From the NCBI RefSeq assembly GCF_020740795.1, contig NC_067301.1:1426001-1490000 (forward strand): 64,000 nt of DNA, read 5' to 3'. This DNA is from Apus apus. Its lineage: Eukaryota > Chordata > Aves > Apodiformes > Apodidae. A program made the translations under genes and the position numbers. The notes beneath the pieces are model-generated. The model was not told the origin of the DNA. It ran no database searches and was given only the letters and a program-made list of their open reading frames with translations. Shown here in pieces: positions 59,501 to 64,000 of the stretch (positions are counted from its first letter, which is position 1; each line of letters begins with the position of its first letter).

Positions 59501-61262
59501 TCTCTGCCTTTCCCATACTTTTTCGCTATTGATAACATTTCTTGTTGGGACAATAGAAGTGTGCCTTGCAACTACTCACAACATTAGTGACGGTGCTTGA
59601 GCCTGAATGATTTAAAGGGAAAGAATCCAACTCCCAAAAGACCATCTGGCTATCAGTTATAATACAGCAATAAAGGTCAGGGCTGCTTCTCAGGAGTTGA
59701 GAAAAGGATGGTTTTTGACAGTGAAGTGTCTTCAACCAGCTTGGTAGAGACCTACCTGCCAGCTTCTAGCTGCAGAGCCCACCACCAATGCTACCTTGCT
59801 AGGACAGGGATAACACAGGACAAAAACTTTTGGAGGAAGAATATAGGAAAAAGGGTAACACCTAATTATAGGTGGCAAAAGCTAGGGCATGGTCTCTGAG
59901 CTCTATCTTATTTTGTATCATAATCCTTTGACTGCTTCAAAGTGTTCATGAGATGTCTTGTCTCCTGGCTTTCCCACAAGGCAGGGAATAAAGGGCTCCA
60001 AGGACAACATCTGCCCCTCACAAAGAGCTAAGCCCATTCAGGCCCATACAATAAAATCCATGAAGCTGGCTATTTCAGTGACACCTCCCTCCTTACCGAC
60101 AACTGCCCATTAAGCTCAGGCTTCACTTCAGGATTTCTCAGTAAGAAATTGTCTCTGGCTTTCTTACCTCACTGCACACTTGCCTCCCACCATTTCCATC
60201 TCCAGATTCTCAGCCATGCTTCCATGCACAAAAAGGTAACTGGGAGCAGACAAGCACACCTCTGCCTCTGGCACTATAGGCTGGAACCTCAGATGGCAGG
60301 ATTCAGCACAGCTCTTCTCAGGTAAGTTCTGGGTTATTTTCAGTGCTGCCCCAAGGACTGTAACCAGGCTGAGATTTTTCTTGTAAGACAGAATCAGAAC
60401 TGACATAAAGTATCCAAAGAACTTAATTATTTTTCTTGCCTTTACCACAAAAGAAATAACGTTTGCTTGATTTTAATCAAATTTTTCATGCAAATACAAG
60501 CAAGCAACAGCACTATCTCCATTTTTCAGATAAAAAAATGGAATGGGGATAACACGCTAAAGATTATACAGGGAGGTGACTATGTGGTCTCAGAAATCAC
60601 ATGTACTGCAAACTGCAGCAGGTCCAGTCTGCATTGGGGCAGTGTGATAAGAACAGAGCACCAAAAATCTCAGGCAAGAAGCTGAACTGACTTCCTTGCT
60701 TAAGGTCTGAAGATGGGGCTCAGCTACCAAATCCCTATTTATTTGCCCTGCCATCCAACATCCCACCATCCTGACTGCAGATTCTCCACAGCATTTAGAA
60801 AGGCCCTGCAAACAAACCTGTTGTTTCACACTGATGGTAACACTCTGGCTCACCCCTTCAAAGCACAATGACTGTATGGACAAGCACAAACACACCCACA
60901 CTCCACACAGCAGCATCGGGGAGGCTGGCTGTCAAGTGCCCTCTCTAAGAAGGGCAGAGACATGTCCTTGGTGCTGCTGATTTTGGCCCTAAGAGTGCTC
61001 CCCTTCTTTTCCCGCGTTTCCCCAAAGTGTGCCACCACCACGCCACAAATGTGACAGGCACAAGCAGGGACTCGGGAATGCTATTGATCCCAGATGACCA
61101 GCTGAAGGGTCAGTGTTTTCCCAGCTCCTGGGGCAGCCCTGAGGAGCCACACTGCACACTCCACCAGCCAGCGTGGGCAGAAGGTTATTCTCTCCAGGGC
61201 ATTTGCAATCAATGTACCATGCACTAATAGATGCTTCCTCTATTGTTGAGCTGTGTGCCTGG

Positions 61263-61338
61263 ATTGGCTGCATGGCTGTGGGAAACACCAGCAATCCCTA
61301 GACTCACGTATCTGATGAAGCTTCCCAATGTATAAATA
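61263..61338 (+). promoter_or_regulatory. HES5: Notch-type promoter of the plus-strand HES5 gene: CCAAT, RBPJ site, TATA
   Basis: ATTGG at 61263-61267 (inverted CCAAT box inside GGATTGGCTG), 10 bp, GTGGGAA at 61278-61284 (within GCTGTGGGAAAC, an RBPJ/CSL core), 46 bp, TATAAATA at 61331-61338, then 89 bp to the ATG. A second TGGGAA core on the minus strand (TTCCCAA, 61322-61328) abuts the TATA box. Order and spacing match the minus-strand copy. Confidence 0.82.
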
Positions 61339-61427
61339 GAGGCAGTTGGGAACTGCCAAAGCAGAGTCTTAGGCTCAGCACAGCAGCCCACCCTGGGGGT
61401 CTGTGCCCAGGACTGAGAGCACCAAGA

Positions 61428-61493
61428 ATGGCTCCCAGTAACACTCTCATGATTCACATGGAGGAGAAACTGCTGCCAAAAGAAAAGAATAAA
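61428..61493 (+). CDS. HES5: HES5 (plus copy) exon 1
   Basis: The ATG at 61428 opens MAPSNTLMIHMEEKLLPKEK and NK, then donor GTAAGT in phase 0, the same boundary (KEKNK) as in the minus-strand copy. Confidence 0.94.
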
Positions 61494-62475
61494 GTAAGTA
61501 GAGCCCCTGACAGGATTGGAAAGGCTGGTCTGTGCTATGTGCAATGGGCTACCTCTTTCAAACAAATACCACATAGGAAAAGATGAGATAAGGAGGGAGA
61601 AAATGGTCTGAAGGAAGGCAAATAGCTTAGGGAAAGATAAGTGAGACTGTATAGATGTATAAAACTAAACTAAGCAGGGAACAGGTAGGCAGCTTCACAA
61701 AGCTCTCCTTCCTAAAGAAAGTGTCTTTGAACACGTGTGTACCAGGGTGTTAGAAGGGGAACTAGGTCAGGTCTCAAAATCCTTAACAATCTGCTCCATC
61801 TCTCCTACAGCTGAGGAAGCCAGTGGTGGAGAAAATGCGCCGTGACCGGATTAACAGCAGCATCGAGCAGCTGAAACTGCTGCTGGAGAAGGAGCTTCAG
61901 AGACACCAGCCCAACTCCAAGCTGGAAAAAGCTGACATCCTGGAAGTGGCTGTCACGTACCTGAAACAGCAGAGCCAGCTGCAGGACCAAAGTGAGTGCA
62001 GAGCATACATTGCACACCACTGCCCCAGGCCTGTGCCCTCCTGCCCAGCCCCTGAACCATGCAAGGCTGTAACACACCAGGTCCAGTCACATGAGCAAGG
62101 CTCATGGATTCAGATTTTTGAAAAAACCTGAATGCATGAATCACCACTGCCCCATGTTTTAATTGTGATTTTAACCCAGTGCATTTGCTTCTCTCTCTCT
62201 CTTTTCTAGCATTCATTCATAAGAGTCTAGAGCAGGAGTTCAACAGCGGATACCTGAGGTGCCTCAAGGAAGCCCTGCATTTTCTGTCCTACTATGAACC
62301 CAAGAAGGAAACACAAGTGCAGCTGATAAAGCATTTCTGCAAATCTCAGATAGGTACAGATGTCATGTACTCCCCTGCTCTGCGCAGTCCACCCCTGTCA
62401 CCCTGTCTGTTTGCCAGAAAGCAACCAGCCCAGAAGACTGTGGGTTCTGCTCCTACCATCTGGAGACCTTGGTAG
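61428..62475 (+). CDS. HES5: HES5-type bHLH-Orange repressor, plus-strand copy (complete, 3 exons)
   Basis: Exons 61428-61493, 61811-61991 and 62210-62475 join to 170 codons plus stop. Seen in order: MAPSNTLMIHMEEKLLPKEK; bHLH (about residues 23-80) with [13 protein letters not shown] and its hairy-type proline; Orange domain (about 95-130) around SGYLRCLKEALHFLSYYEP; Pro/Ser-rich linker; C-terminal WRPW. The family binds N-box and class C E-box DNA as dimers and represses proneural genes through Groucho/TLE. Its orientation relative to MMEL1 is the same as that of human HES5, which favours this copy as the positional counterpart, but that is only suggestive. An E-box, CACGTG at 61732-61737 in intron 1, could serve autoregulation. 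Confidence 0.95.
61811..61991 (+). CDS. HES5: HES5 (plus copy) exon 2, bHLH
   Basis: Acceptor TCTCCTACAG, donor GTGAGT, 181 nt, exactly the length of its counterpart. It encodes [40 protein letters not shown] and [20 protein letters not shown]. Confidence 0.96.
62210..62475 (+). CDS. HES5: HES5 (plus copy) exon 3, Orange domain and WRPW
   Basis: The acceptor lies at the end of a CT repeat (TCTCTCTCTCTTTTCTAG). It encodes FIHKSLEQEFNSGYLRCLKE, then ALHFLSYYEPKKETQVQLIK and a linker ending in WRPW (62461-62472) and TAG. Confidence 0.95.
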
Positions 62476-63265
62476 ACCTGCTGAACTTTGTTTCATACCT
62501 AAGTTTTGCTACAAAAACTAGAGGGACCTGCGATTTAATAGTTCCTCTTTGAAGTAGGAAACATTGTTTTCCAAAGGTGGGAGGGGGGCAGTTATTTTTT
62601 TCTGTCACAAGAAATGAGGGTTGCCGCGTAGTTTCCCTTCACAGTGAAGGAATGTGTTTGTCTTGCAGCAAATTTGCTGCTTTTATTGGTGGCTCCCATT
62701 CAAAGAGAGGAGCAAGTCCTGCAGTGATTTAGAGAGCCAAATGCCTTTCAGTTTCCATCACACTTTTGCTTGGCAAGGCTGTTGAGCCTGTGACTGTCAG
62801 TGGAAATCTCTCTGCTAACTGCCTGGGTCACTGGTTCAAGTGCTCTATTGTCTCTAGATAATGTATTGACCTTCTAAAGAAGGAGCACTTTGAAGAATGT
62901 ATTTTGTATCATAAAGAGAATGTTGAGCCTTTAACTTTTGAGTGAAAGGTGTTATTAAGAAATGCTGATTCCTCTGAAGTTCCTATGCTATTTTAGGATA
63001 CCTTCTTACAGAAAGTTATGATAACAGATAGCTCTAGGGAAAATTGTTTTAATGTCAGTATGTGCTACTCTCAGTTGAGGGGTAATTGATGCCTTTTGTA
63101 AAGGAAACAACTGTATACCTTAAGGAAAAGGGAGAGGAAAGGAGACAATAAGTATTTTATAATTCATTGAACATGCTGAAGAGCTTAAAAAGCTTTCATA
63201 AAGTTGTGATGTATTCATCCTGTGTGATGTTCCACTTTGGTGTCTTTGCTGTACAATACAATAAA
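62476..63265 (+). terminator. HES5: 3' UTR and poly(A) signal of the plus-strand HES5 gene
   Basis: About 790 bp from stop to AATAAA at 63260-63265, the first clear signal. The region is AT-rich and has no open frame of note. Confidence 0.7.
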
Positions 63266-63289
63266 AATTGTTTTATTAATTAATCCTTT

Positions 63290-64000
63290 GGTTTGAAATT
63301 ATTAAACTATAATATTCCTGGACCGAGTGTTGCATGTAGACTCCTGCTGCAGTGGGAAGCTATCAGATGATGTCATATTTCTGAGCCCTTCATTCCAGTA
63401 TACTTTATATTTGTGAAATTCATTTGGCAGAGAAGGGGATCCCAAAGTCACCCCTGAGCACCTTAAATACAAACAGTTTCTCCAAAACACAACAGTTTCC
63501 TCAATAACATTTACTCACTTTTCATTAGAAGAGTTCCCATTCATTGCGCAGTGGGGAATATTCACCTCTTATTTTCCCTTCTCTTCAAAGTAAAATAAAT
63601 CTCCACTATCAGTCCACAAAACCCTTTTCTAAGCACTGTAACACATTGATTTGGATATATGACAGAGAAACCTCTCACTAGTCCAGAGAAACAATAACTG
63701 CATGAAACACCGTTGGTCAGCTACTTCCACTCTCCTGGCAGAAATGCCCTTGAAAAAGCATATGCTTTTTTTCTTAAACAAAAGGAAACTCAGAATATCT
63801 GATCTTGTCAAATAGCTACTTAGTTAAGCACTAAGCAAACTCTGATCTGCTAAGCCGACAAGACCAAATTGCACCCAAATACAGCTAGCTGTACCTGGCC
63901 AGTCTTCACTCAATTTGTCATGAACCCTTTGTTATACATAAAGTCAGGGGCAAAAAGCCAGCTAGCCAGGTCAAGAACACATTGCTCTACCTCATTACAG
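63290..64000. other. intergenic DNA downstream of the plus-strand HES5 gene
   Basis: I see no exon, RNA gene or repeat here. Open frames are short and unsupported. Confidence 0.5.

Larger units (their letters stand above)
51140..61250. other. 10 kb spacer between the divergent HES5 genes
   Basis: No gene is recognised. It contains AT/TG-rich low-complexity DNA near 52220-52310, a MIR-like fossil at 55465-55565 and a perfect inverted repeat at 56496-56522. Open frames around 58745-59424 lie in GC-richer DNA but lack splice support or family resemblance. Because the two genes point away from each other, shared enhancers here are plausible. Confidence 0.55.

Overview
This window looks like vertebrate, and specifically avian, nuclear DNA. 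Evidence: spliced genes with canonical GT-AG introns, several truncated CR1 LINE copies of the bird/reptile type, faint MIR/CORE-SINE-like fossils, and the TTC34-MMEL1-HES5 neighbourhood that in human lies on 1p36.32. Genes are compact, as on an avian microchromosome. The species cannot be fixed from the sequence.

Layout. (1) 1-8.1 kb: the 3' part of TTC34 (+ strand), five coding exons ending at a stop codon at 7948; its 5' exons lie upstream of the window. (2) 8.1-16.5 kb: intergenic DNA with a CR1 copy, a MIR-like fossil and an AT-rich, homeodomain-site-dense block. (3) 16.5-41.1 kb: MMEL1 (+ strand), complete from ATG to stop. It has a GC/CpG-rich presumed promoter, 22 coding exons whose phases all agree, 753 codons, an intact HEITH zinc site and the CRVW C-terminus. 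(4) 41.1-49.3 kb: intergenic, no gene recognised. (5) 49.4-51.1 kb: a HES5-type bHLH-Orange-WRPW gene on the minus strand. (6) 51.1-61.2 kb: spacer between two divergently transcribed HES5-type genes. (7) 61.3-63.3 kb: the second HES5-type gene on the plus strand, three exons and a poly(A) signal.

TTC34 (TPR scaffold, function unclear) and MMEL1 (type II membrane zinc endopeptidase of the neprilysin family) are tandem neighbours, as in mammals, with no sign that they work together. The two HES5-type genes encode Notch-responsive repressors. Both carry the same compact promoter: an inverted CCAAT box, an RBPJ/CSL site about 10 bp on, and a TATA box exactly 46 bp after the RBPJ site. This divergent duplicate pair with shared Notch-promoter grammar is the most interesting part of the window. 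No wholly new system was found; the rest is ordinary host genes, introns and old repeats.
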